Assembly (NCBI GenBank): GCA_964393815.1
Contig: CAYMUP010000023.1
Span: 1-14,212 of the forward strand
Length of the DNA stretch: 14,212 nt
Source: JAGXIT01 sp964393815
GTDB lineage: Bacteria > Patescibacteriota > Saccharimonadia > Saccharimonadales > UBA4665
Direction: 5' to 3'
In this document: one piece after another, positions 1 through 5,976 of the stretch
Layout: every line of letters starts with the position of its first letter
Position numbering within the stretch: the first letter of the stretch is position 1
The notes under the pieces: model-generated
Seen by the model: only the letters and a program-made list of their open reading frames with translations
Database searches by the model: none
What the model was told of the DNA's origin: nothing
Translations under genes and position numbers: made by a program

Positions 1-44
1 TGAAGAGCCTTGTGTCCCCAGTTCGAGTCTGGGAGGAGCCACCA
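1..44 (+). tRNA. tRNA-Phe (GAA), 3' part, cut by window edge
   Basis: Reading back from CCA (42-44), discriminator A (41), acceptor 3' strand (34-40), T-stem CCCAG/CTGGG around loop TTCGAGT (17-33), variable loop GTGTC (12-16) and anticodon-stem 3' strand GCCTT (7-11) places U33 at base 1 and the anticodon GAA at 2-4. The GTGTC variable loop is also typical of bacterial tRNA-Phe. The acceptor, D-arm and 5' anticodon strand lie outside the window. Position 37 is G, whereas most bacterial tRNA-Phe have A37. Confidence 0.85.
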
Positions 45-83
45 AGTAAAAACCCGATGCAGTAGCGTCGGGTTTTTACTTGG
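42..83 (+). terminator. Long hairpin terminator after tRNA-Phe
   Basis: Bases 42-57 are perfectly complementary to 68-83 (16 bp), and three more pairs (one G-U) close an AGTA tetraloop, giving a 19-bp stem. The descending arm contains TTTTT. The stem starts at the tRNA's own CCA, so the 3' end would be base-paired until it is processed. It would terminate the tRNA-Phe transcript. Confidence 0.85.
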
Positions 84-182
84 TTGAGATGCCCAGACTT
101 GAACTGGAACTTTTGCGCCAGCAGTATTTTCTCTGGCGAGCGAACGGAGGAGGCGTAAGCCGATGTCTGGAAGAAGCCACCA
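84..182 (+). repeat. Structured element with inverted and direct copies of the tRNA-Phe 3' end
   Basis: Bases 92-107, read on the minus strand, match the tRNA-Phe T-arm (18-33) at 15 of 16 positions. Bases 165-182 match the tRNA-Phe 3' end including CCA (27-44) at 16 of 18 positions on the plus strand. Between them are hairpins: 116-121 with 133-138 (6 bp), and GGC-GTAA-GCC at 152-161. CCAGAC (93-98) can pair with GTCTGG (165-170), so the whole stretch could fold as one structured unit. It may be att-site debris from an integrative element at tRNA-Phe, or a tRNA-derived palindromic repeat. No integrase gene is visible. Confidence 0.55.
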
Positions 183-229
183 CAAAAAGGCAAGTCCTTA
201 CTCTCAGTCCTTTGCAAAGCAAAGGTTGA

Positions 230-682
230 TTACGAACGAAAGATACGGGCCGGCTCGATCTCGCCTGATTCTATTGCCAGCGGCGAATCACACACATACA
301 GCGTAACTAGCCGCCCTGATTTGCTAACACTTCGCGACCCGTGGGCTCCAGGACAACCTGCCTGTAGTCCCGCAGCACCTTCTCTAATCTCATCAATATG
401 TCCATCCAGATGATCAAGTTCTCCAGCCGCCTGGCCACGGATTCCTTTCACCAAATCGGTTGACTGCATTTCAATTTGTAAACCTGTAGTAGGGTCTATC
501 AGCGTAGCAGTCAGAAGCTCAGCCATCTCTTCTAGGCGAGGGTCTTGTGCGCTATTGCCAAGCGCCACCTTCCTATCCTCCAGCTGTTCTAAGTGTTCCG
601 TAAGTATGGCTAGCCGAGGACAGTTAGCACATGGCCTTTTAATCTCTAATTCTTGAGAAGTCGATAATTCGTCAAATTCCAT
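230..682 (-). CDS. Hypothetical protein with four cysteines
   Basis: A 150-residue protein of no family I recognise. It has a CxxC pair (C18, C21 in a CANCP motif) near the N-terminus and single cysteines at C110 (GCPG) and C131 (YVCDSP), a set that could bind a metal. The middle (about 25-105) is acidic and helical with leucine heptads, suggesting a coiled coil. There is no signal peptide or membrane segment, so it is probably cytoplasmic. The ATG has no convincing Shine-Dalgarno sequence. A TATAAT on the minus strand at 727-732 could be its -10 box. A small hairpin (209-225) lies just beyond the stop. The gene stands alone between tRNA-derived repeats and a pseudogene, so it may have been acquired. 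That it is a real gene is supported by length and composition only. Confidence 0.6.
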   Translation of the reverse strand: MEFDELSTSQELEIKRPCANCPRLAILTEHLEQLEDRKVALGNSAQDPRLEEMAELLTATLIDPTTGLQIEMQSTDLVKGIRGQAAGELDHLDGHIDEIREGAAGLQAGCPGAHGSRSVSKSGRLVTLYVCDSPLAIESGEIEPARIFRS

Positions 683-746
683 GTGTGTACATTATCACTT
701 TTTTTGTATATTGTCTACATTACAATATTATAGAAAATTCTCATAG

Positions 747-1017
747 CTACGCAGTCGGCATCGAAGTAAGACACTTCACCTTAATTTCTCCCGGCATGCT
801 ATCTACCGCTTGATCAGGTGTTTTGCGGGCATCTACAACAATTGCACCAAATTCGGTACCTCTCATCATAATTTTCAAGCAATTTCAAGATGTCAGCCAT
901 CTCAGCAGCATCTTTTCCAAAATTGTTGTCACTGCGGCTTTCAATTCTCTTTTGCATCGTTGCTTTGTCAACCGATAGACAAATAACGCACCAATTCTCC
1001 TTGTTTTCATCCTGAAT
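747..1017 (-). pseudogene. Remnant of a P-loop (AAA_33/shikimate-kinase-like) nucleotide kinase
   Basis: Read on the minus strand from about 1017, the frame encodes a segment with VDKATMQKRIESR and FGKDAAEMADIL, then LLENYDERY. This is the look of the lid and C-terminal part of small P-loop kinases (a substrate or arginine lid, then a helix before the last strand). At 855-860 one extra base breaks the frame. Skipping it restores GAIVVDARKTPDQAVDSM, the usual final strand and helix, ending with TAG at 747-749. The N-terminal half with the Walker A motif is missing, and the 5' edge coincides with a palindromic repeat at 1007-1030. So it is truncated and frameshifted, almost certainly non-functional. 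The exact subfamily is not determinable from this fragment. Confidence 0.7.
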
Positions 1018-1030
1018 CTAGCTCAGGATC
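1007..1030 (-). repeat. REP-like palindrome A
   Basis: ATCCTGA (1009-1015) and TCAGGAT (1023-1029) form a 7-bp stem with a 7-base loop. Read on the minus strand it has the form GATCCTG...CAGGATGA, the same layout as palindrome B at 1071-1094 but in the opposite orientation. It marks the truncated 5' edge of the kinase pseudogene. Similar short palindromes are scattered in many bacterial genomes. Confidence 0.6.
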
Positions 1031-1070
1031 CATGCGGTTAGTACCAACGTTCATTCTTCACTAGGCTGTA

Positions 1071-1094
1071 GATTCCTGCCTGCGCAGGAATGAC
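1071..1094 (+). repeat. REP-like palindrome B
   Basis: ATTCCTGC (1072-1079) pairs with GCAGGAAT (1084-1091), 8 bp with a 4-base loop, flanked by G and GAC. The form GATTCCTG...CAGGAATGAC matches the widespread REP-like palindromes of bacterial intergenic regions. Downstream, bases 1122-1142 hold three tandem 7-base units (TGCTACM). The remaining bases to 1195 hold only a weak hairpin near 1148-1176. Confidence 0.65.
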
Positions 1095-1195
1095 AACACA
1101 TTAGTTATATAGTCTTTTCCATGCTACCTGCTACATGCTACATTTCGTTTAACGAGGTGAAGTTCACCCCTGTTAAAAAGCCAAATGCGATTAAA

Positions 1196-1900
1196 CTAGC
1201 TAATTGCGGTGCCAAAGAGATGGCCAATGTAGTAAGTGACAGCCATCGCGACGATGCCGCCGATTAGCACGCGTAAGACGGCTGCCTTGCGGTTTGCTCC
1301 ACCAAACTTTGCGCTGTAATACCCGGTCAAGAAAAGTCCAAGCACCACCGCAACGAGCGTAATTTGTATGCGTGTATGATCAGGCGAAGCCACTGCGGCA
1401 ATAAGCGGCACAGCAGCCCCGAGGCCAAACGAAAAGAAAGATGCAACAGCAGCAGTCATTGGGTTAGTCAGGTCTTCTTCGTCGAGCTTGAGCTCGGCCT
1501 CTAGGTGCGCTTTGATCGGGTCTTCTGCCGTAAGTTCACGCGCAAATTGCATCGCCGTTTTTTGCGAAACACCTTTTGCTTCGTAAAAAGCCGCTAAGTC
1601 AGCGAGTTGGCCCTCTGGATCTTTTCGGAGCAGTTTTTTCTCGCGGGCAATGAAGGCTCGTTCGGTGTCACGCTGCGTACTCACAGACACATACTCTCCC
1701 ACCGCCATGCTGATAGCTCCGGCGATGAGTCCCGCAAGGCCAGCCGTAAAAATTGCGCCTTTATTGTTTGTGGCACCAGCGACACCAAAAATCAGTCCGG
1801 CCGTACTGACCACACCATCATTAGCCCCGAGCACTGCTGCTCTCAACCCATTTAGCTTATCTGTTTGCGACAACTCTAACTTTTTTTTCATTTCTTCCAC
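1196..1900 (-). CDS. VIT1/CCC1-family iron/manganese transporter
   Basis: A 234-residue membrane protein of the VIT1/CCC1 family, which moves Fe2+ or Mn2+ out of the cytosol. Family hallmarks are visible: GANDGVV at 25-31 after the first amphipathic segment, SMAVGEYVSV at 64-73 in the second helix, a charged cytosolic stretch rich in Glu/Asp (about 78-145, the metal-collecting region in characterised VIT1), then three C-terminal hydrophobic segments (about 150-170, 178-196, 206-228). The start is GTG (1898-1900), chosen because AAAGGAG lies 8 bases upstream; the next ATG, three codons in, would leave 17. The gene begins 13 bases after the stop of the upstream Nudix gene, so the two probably form an operon. 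A role in metal detoxification or homeostasis is inferred from the family. Confidence 0.9.
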   Translation of the reverse strand: MEEMKKKLELSQTDKLNGLRAAVLGANDGVVSTAGLIFGVAGATNNKGAIFTAGLAGLIAGAISMAVGEYVSVSTQRDTERAFIAREKKLLRKDPEGQLADLAAFYEAKGVSQKTAMQFARELTAEDPIKAHLEAELKLDEEDLTNPMTAAVASFFSFGLGAAVPLIAAVASPDHTRIQITLVAVVLGLFLTGYYSAKFGGANRKAAVLRVLIGGIVAMAVTYYIGHLFGTAIS

Positions 1901-1908
1901 GCCCCGTA

Positions 1909-1915
1909 CTCCTTT
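1909..1915 (-). promoter_or_regulatory. Ribosome binding site that fixes the GTG start of the VIT1-like gene
   Basis: AAAGGAG on the minus strand lies 8 bases before the GTG at 1900 and overlaps the TAA stop (1914-1916) of the upstream Nudix gene, coupling the two genes. Confidence 0.75.
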
Positions 1916-2324
1916 AGAGCCCCTGCTCTTTTTTTAAAATATCACGTAAGACTTCTACATTGGGGAAAAGCTCCAGCTCGTCCATTTCATCTGCGTAAAA
2001 AAACCGCAGTTCCTGACACTCATCTGACGGCGTAAAGTCTAGATTATCAAGCGCTATTTCGTAGACAACATTGGCAACATAGCTATCTTTGCCCAGTCTC
2101 TTGCAGGTCAAAAAATAGCGTGGTGACGCCGAGACTTTTGTAATCTTGAGCCCAGTCTCCTCAGCAACCTCACGCCGCAAGCCCTCTATAGGGTCTTCGC
2201 CGTGATCTAGCCCTCCGCCAAGCAGCTCCCACTTGCCATTACTCTCTCGAGACAAAAGCACACGTCCATCCTCGTCAAACACAATGCCCTTCACGCTGAC
2301 TCGGTAATAACACTGTTCGTTCAT
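1914..2324 (-). CDS. Nudix hydrolase
   Basis: A 136-residue Nudix-fold pyrophosphohydrolase that would cleave a nucleoside diphosphate linked to another moiety; the substrate cannot be told from sequence. The Nudix box is complete: G37-x5-E43-x7-R51-E52-V53-x-E55-E56-x-G58-L59, with the catalytic and Mg2+-binding glutamates present. It follows a typical first strand region (RVSVKGIVFDEDGRVLL). The start at 2322-2324 is preferred over an ATG 17 codons upstream, because GGAG at 2330-2333 sits 5 bases ahead of it and the family fold begins immediately after. It is first in a likely two-gene operon with the metal transporter. Nudix proteins often act in nucleotide sanitation or cofactor turnover; which applies here is unknown. 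Confidence 0.9.
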   Translation of the reverse strand: MNEQCYYRVSVKGIVFDEDGRVLLSRESNGKWELLGGGLDHGEDPIEGLRREVAEETGLKITKVSASPRYFLTCKRLGKDSYVANVVYEIALDNLDFTPSDECQELRFFYADEMDELELFPNVEVLRDILKKEQGL

Positions 2325-2388
2325 TGACACTCCAAGTTTAAGACAGATGTAGCTGGGGGTTATAGTCGCCCACATGGCCAGTCATTTC

Positions 2389-2406
2389 TATACTTCTTAA
2401 AGTATA
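2389..2406. repeat. AT-rich palindrome with back-to-back TATACT boxes
   Basis: TATACTT (2389-2395) and AAGTATA (2400-2406) are exact inverted copies around CTTA. On the minus strand TATACT (2401-2406) could be the -10 box for the Nudix operon. It could equally be a weak hairpin behind the small gene that ends at 2409, or an operator. Confidence 0.4.
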
Positions 2407-2408
2407 CG

Positions 2409-2576
2409 CTAGTCACCAGGCGATGTAGAGAGGTGCCACAACTTACAATATCGACAGTGGTAGGCATGCGGACGTGACCCATACCAATATTCGCTGGTTG
2501 CGGCAGTAGCTAGAGCAGCCTTACGGGTATCAAACGCAATCTTTTCTGCGCAGGGTAAAGTGTCGTTTTCTTGCAT
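2409..2576 (-). CDS. Small zinc-ribbon-like protein
   Basis: A 55-residue protein when started at the ATG at 2574-2576. The open frame extends 27 codons further upstream, but that part looks unlike protein and lies over promoter-like AT-rich DNA. The body has one cysteine near the N-terminus (LPCAEKIAFDT), an alanine-rich helix, then AYHCRYCKLWHL. This is the arrangement of small bacterial zinc-ribbon proteins in which a C-terminal CxxC is followed by a conserved Trp-His. The C-x-x-C, the distant Cys and the nearby His residues are the likely metal ligands. No strong ribosome binding site is seen before the chosen ATG (only TGAG directly adjacent). Role unknown; nucleic-acid or protein binding would be typical. 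Confidence 0.65.
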   Translation of the reverse strand: MQENDTLPCAEKIAFDTRKAALATAATSEYWYGSRPHAYHCRYCKLWHLSTSPGD

Positions 2577-2677
2577 CTCACTACTATGACACAAACGATA
2601 CGTTATATATAGATATGTGCGCTGTACGTATAGGTTTTTGAAGACTCGGCCAAACACTATCAGACTTGGACGTTTTT

Positions 2678-2974
2678 TTAACTACGATACCGCGGGCCAA
2701 AATCATCGCCGTTCCACATCTGCTGATTGTGCTGGTACGGCATATCGCTATCATCACTCACACTATGTTGCCCCAGTTTGTAGGCAGCAACGAGTAGACA
2801 CATAAACAATAGCGATAAGAGAAACACCAAAAGGGGAAATTTGTACCACTGAGCAATCTGACGTAGACCTGGCCGCGCAGATGGTGTTACTTGTGTTGCT
2901 TTCGGCTGAGCCGTGACAGCAGTATCAGTTCATAGCACTGACTCGTTCTGCGTAATTGCTTCTTTTTTGGCCAT
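2678..2974 (-). pseudogene. Small single-helix membrane protein interrupted by an in-frame TGA
   Basis: From ATG at 2972-2974 the minus strand encodes 14 residues (MAKKEAITQNESVL), then TGA at 2930-2932, then continues in the same frame for 83 residues to TAA at 2678-2680. The second part has a Pro/Ala/Thr linker, one transmembrane helix (FPLLVFLLSLLFMCLLVAAY, about 46-65 of 98) and a polar tail rich in His, Gln and Asp. No ATG, GTG or TTG lies between the TGA and the helix, so the second part cannot start by itself as a whole domain. One base change (TGA to TCA) would restore a 98-residue protein. A recent nonsense mutation, a sequencing error, or read-through are all possible. No ribosome binding site is obvious. 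Function unrecognised. Confidence 0.55.
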
Positions 2975-3223
2975 GTTTTAGATACTTTCTCGTTTAACTA
3001 TAGCTAATCGTAGCATCCGTAGGCTGAGTAGACGCTGAGAAGCTTTTTTCACGCGCATAACTCCGCTCGACAAACATACGTTCCAACTGCGACAAGGAAG
3101 AGACCAGCCATAGACTGACTTATGAAAATCTACTGTGCCGGTCATCTTTTCTACCTAATATCCTGAGGCCATTCGTTTATTAACCTTGGCTAGCACCTTT
3201 TAAAATTACGATTAAATGCTATC
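2975..3223 (-). other. Intergenic region with degraded coding-like stretch
   Basis: No intact gene is visible. On the minus strand, one frame from about 3117 to the TAA at 2994-2996 reads SLSQLERMFVERSYAREKSF and onward with a protein-like composition, but it has a stop just upstream and no well-placed start. An overlapping 55-codon frame starts at an ATG near 3152. I read this as a possible remnant of a C-terminal domain. No clear promoter or terminator is seen. Confidence 0.3.
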
Positions 3224-4516
3224 TTAGGGGTGGCTATTGTTTAAGAAGTTGGCGTTGATTCGTTTTATTTTATCGATATCCGCGCTGCTCTTATATGAGT
3301 CTGGCCAGTAATTAGCATTGCCGAATGGAGCCTTCTTTGCAGCTCTCGGACCTGTTGTCTCTGCAAACGAAAAGCCCTTGTCTGCCACCCACATAGCTAC
3401 ATCGTCCCACTTCTCATTTATGTCTGCATTCCCCATGGCTACTCGGTGCGGGCGAGCCATCTGCACGCCTGCCCATACTTTTGGTGTTTTTTGAGTCATA
3501 GAGATCATCCACTTATACATTTCAACATACTCGCCTTTTGCTCCTGGGCGGAAGTATGCTTCGCGTGCTGAATAATTAGCGAGTACTGTGCGACTACCAA
3601 CTTCATCTACGAGTGATTGAGCCACTGCTTTATAGAGTTGTGCATCACGGCCCAACACTTTACCATTTTCCTCGTCAATGTTTTGATAGGGATTTATAGC
3701 TAGTTCTACCGCAACATTATTAAAATACTTTGCTTGCTTTGGGAACCATGTCATAAAGTCATTATGCTCTGTGGCTTTAAACCCTTTGCTAATCAATGCT
3801 CTCCTGACAGGATCTGAGCCTGAGTAGATAATCATTGGCTCAGGGTAGTTTGGTGCTGCTCCGGGAGCATTGACAGAGCCAATTATGTTACGGGTTTCTG
3901 GATCATTGTTGACTACGTCGACCCCATGGGCAAGAGCTTTCATGGCGTTTGCGTACAGAGGGCGATATATATAGTTACCCTTTCCGTCCTTTGCCCACCA
4001 GCGAGGAGCATCTGCTTCAACGCCAAACGATTTATCTTTCATGAGAACGGTACCGCACAGCTCCTTCCATTTAGCGGGAGCAAATTCGCCAACGTGGAAT
4101 CGAAGATGAACGGTCAGTTTCTTGGTAGGGTTGCGTTTGTTCCAATCGGTGATATTTTTTATCCGCGTCTCGATGGAGCCACTCTTATATTCTGTACTTC
4201 CGTCATCTGAGACATTTACGAGTTCCCTAACGCCTACATTCAGTACCGTATGGCGCATCCCGCCTTGAGTGATCGCAAAAGCATATTTATTTTTATCGCC
4301 ATTCACGAGGTAGTTTCTGGCCTCAGAGACCTTGCCTGCTTCTCTCTTGGCGTATGCACCGTCATCAACCAAGCCCCTTTTAGGCTGGGGGCCAGATGTT
4401 GCTGCTTTGCTCCCAAACGTCAGCCAAGCGCCAATAGCGCCAACAGCAATAATCGCTAGTAGCGGTAGTACAAAATGGTGGCTAAATCCCTCGCTTCGTT
4501 TTGCTATCATAAACAT
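3224..4516 (-). CDS. Membrane-anchored extracytoplasmic protein, possibly glycoside-hydrolase-like
   Basis: A 430-residue protein with a short basic N-terminus, GFSHHFVLP, and a hydrophobic segment (about 14-35) ending GSKAAT: a signal anchor or signal peptide. It would lie outside the membrane. I associate this N-terminal type with Saccharibacteria exported proteins. The body has alternating hydrophobic strands and conserved-looking patches: KLTVHLRFHVG (133-143), PRWW (171-174), VNAPGAAPNYPEP (215-227), VAVELAINPYQNID (268-281), VWAGVQMARPHRV (347-359) and FAETTGP (384-390). Glutamates E271 and E386 at strand ends could be an acid pair in a TIM-barrel glycosidase, but this is inference; I cannot name a family. 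There is one cysteine (C154). AAGGA lies 6 bases before the ATG, fixing the start. Confidence 0.8.
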   Translation of the reverse strand: MFMIAKRSEGFSHHFVLPLLAIIAVGAIGAWLTFGSKAATSGPQPKRGLVDDGAYAKREAGKVSEARNYLVNGDKNKYAFAITQGGMRHTVLNVGVRELVNVSDDGSTEYKSGSIETRIKNITDWNKRNPTKKLTVHLRFHVGEFAPAKWKELCGTVLMKDKSFGVEADAPRWWAKDGKGNYIYRPLYANAMKALAHGVDVVNNDPETRNIIGSVNAPGAAPNYPEPMIIYSGSDPVRRALISKGFKATEHNDFMTWFPKQAKYFNNVAVELAINPYQNIDEENGKVLGRDAQLYKAVAQSLVDEVGSRTVLANYSAREAYFRPGAKGEYVEMYKWMISMTQKTPKVWAGVQMARPHRVAMGNADINEKWDDVAMWVADKGFSFAETTGPRAAKKAPFGNANYWPDSYKSSADIDKIKRINANFLNNSHP

Positions 4517-4547
4517 CGCCTATCCTTGCTTATGGTTATATAGCCGA

Positions 4548-4576
4548 AATGTACCACGTAATAAATTAGCGTTCAA
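4548..4576 (-). promoter_or_regulatory. Putative promoter of the anchored extracytoplasmic protein
   Basis: On the minus strand TTGAAC (4571-4576) and TACATT (4548-4553) are separated by exactly 17 bases, each matching the consensus at four of six positions. The start codon follows 31 bases later, with a good ribosome binding site between. Confidence 0.4.
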
Positions 4577-4614
4577 CGATTATTAAAAGCTTGCCTAAGA
4601 CGCAGCCGGCAGAT

Positions 4615-5973
4615 TCACTCGGAAGAGGTACTTGCAATGAAATCGCGGCAGAAGCGTTCAAAAACGGCGTTTGTCCAGCCAAAACCAGTTTGTGATGGAT
4701 AGACGCCCTTTTGCGGTGGCTTGTCTGGGTTCACCACATTATATTTCTCTAGGAACACACCGTGGTCATTAAACCAGTCGAGGTTCGCACGTAGCCATTT
4801 GTGAGTAATTCGCTCGGCATCTTCATGGTAACCATATTTGACGAGCGCTTCGACCACAATAAAGTGAAGTGGCGCCCAACCATTTGGGTAAGCCCACTGC
4901 ACTGGCATGCTGCCAGGTACATACTGATTAAGTGGTAGGTTATCGGTGGTAGCCAGCCCGCCTTTCTGCTCAAACTTACGCAGCGCTTTCACGAGTGATT
5001 CGGCCTGTTTTTCATTCACCATCCCTGCCCACATCGGGAAGAAGGTCGCAAGGCTACTGATGTTACCGCGTCGTTGCTTTGCAAAGTTATAGTCATAGTA
5101 CATACCGCGTAGCTTATCCCACATAAGTTTTTGCATAGTTTTTTTGCGCCGCTCGGCAGCCTTTTCCCAAAGGGCTGCTTCTTTTAGTTCACCAAAAAGA
5201 CGTGCTGTGCGTGCAAAGTCCATTTCGTACTTATAGAGAAGCGCGTTGAGGTCAACCGGCAGATAGTTGAGTGCTTTTCGTCCAAACCGAGGAGTCATAT
5301 CCCAACCGCTTTCTGCTTCGGCAAGGTCGTGCAAATGATTGATGTCGTAGTATCGACTAAGCCCTTCCCATACAAGGCGCTCGTTTGGCTTCCGCGTACC
5401 CATCCATACAACTTCATACTCGCGCTTTGCAACATCCATAGCGCGCTTTAACCAGGCTTTATCTAAGTCAAACGCGTTGTAAACATCATATATAAGTGTG
5501 GTTAAAAACGGCGGCTGCGAACGTCCGGTCAGGTAGGTACGTGAGGCATTTGGTATGGCAGAAAAGCGTTCAAACAAACTCAGCAAGTTTTCCAAAATAC
5601 CCACAACCAGTTTCTCATGCTGTTTGTCGAGCAAGCCCTGGGCCATAAAATAGCTATCCCAGTAGTACATTTCATTGTAATCAAAGCTCGCCGTTTCATC
5701 ATAGCTCGGCACTAGATACGGGTTTGGTAGCCCCAGTAAGCTTTCGTCATCTTTTGGGTGAAAACGCTCAAGTTTTTTCCAATAATCCGCTACATACCCC
5801 CGTGCTACTGCAACATCTTCAGCGCTCAGCCGCTGGTTGTCGCCCGACCAAAATAGCAAGGATTGCACGACACTGGGCGGCTGTATATCTTTGGCGGTTT
5901 TTGCGACGTTTTTTACCGCGGATTTCGCCGCAGTTTTTGTAGTTTTGACTGTCGACTTTGCCTTTTTTAGCAT
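4615..5973 (-). CDS. Trehalase-like (GH37-type) glycosidase, divergent
   Basis: A 452-residue (alpha/alpha)6-barrel glycosidase resembling GH37 alpha,alpha-trehalase, which hydrolyses trehalose to two glucoses. Landmarks in order: YYWDSY (103-108), ESGWD with D225 (the general acid position in GH37), QWAYPNGWAP (359-368), FLEKY with E409 (the general base position), and QTGFGWTNAV (428-437). No signal peptide is seen; instead a Lys/Ala/Thr-rich tail (1-28) precedes the domain, so the enzyme is probably cytosolic. Two signature positions differ from textbook trehalases: the PGGRF segment before YYWDSY is absent, and the Asp of QWD is Ala361. Activity on another alpha-glucoside, such as glucosylglycerate, is therefore possible. 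The ATG follows the XRE gene's stop after three bases, with no ribosome binding site of its own, suggesting translational coupling. It is the only gene here ending in TGA. Confidence 0.8.
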   Translation of the reverse strand: MLKKAKSTVKTTKTAAKSAVKNVAKTAKDIQPPSVVQSLLFWSGDNQRLSAEDVAVARGYVADYWKKLERFHPKDDESLLGLPNPYLVPSYDETASFDYNEMYYWDSYFMAQGLLDKQHEKLVVGILENLLSLFERFSAIPNASRTYLTGRSQPPFLTTLIYDVYNAFDLDKAWLKRAMDVAKREYEVVWMGTRKPNERLVWEGLSRYYDINHLHDLAEAESGWDMTPRFGRKALNYLPVDLNALLYKYEMDFARTARLFGELKEAALWEKAAERRKKTMQKLMWDKLRGMYYDYNFAKQRRGNISSLATFFPMWAGMVNEKQAESLVKALRKFEQKGGLATTDNLPLNQYVPGSMPVQWAYPNGWAPLHFIVVEALVKYGYHEDAERITHKWLRANLDWFNDHGVFLEKYNVVNPDKPPQKGVYPSQTGFGWTNAVFERFCRDFIASTSSE

Positions 5974-5976
5974 CGA

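Noticed and set aside
209..225. CCTTTG/CAAAGG hairpin behind the 150-residue gene as a terminator
   Set aside because: A six-base-pair stem without an adjacent T run on the minus strand; too weak to call.
1122..1142. Three tandem TGCTACM heptamers
   Set aside because: Too few and too short to be a CRISPR or a meaningful repeat array; probably slippage.
2617..2805. 62-codon plus-strand frame
   Set aside because: It overlaps the minus-strand membrane protein frame, which has a clear transmembrane helix; the plus frame has no protein-like pattern or ribosome binding site.
2994..3152. 55-codon minus-strand frame directly upstream of the broken membrane protein
   Set aside because: It overlaps another equally plausible frame and has no ribosome binding site or recognisable domain; described only as a possible remnant.
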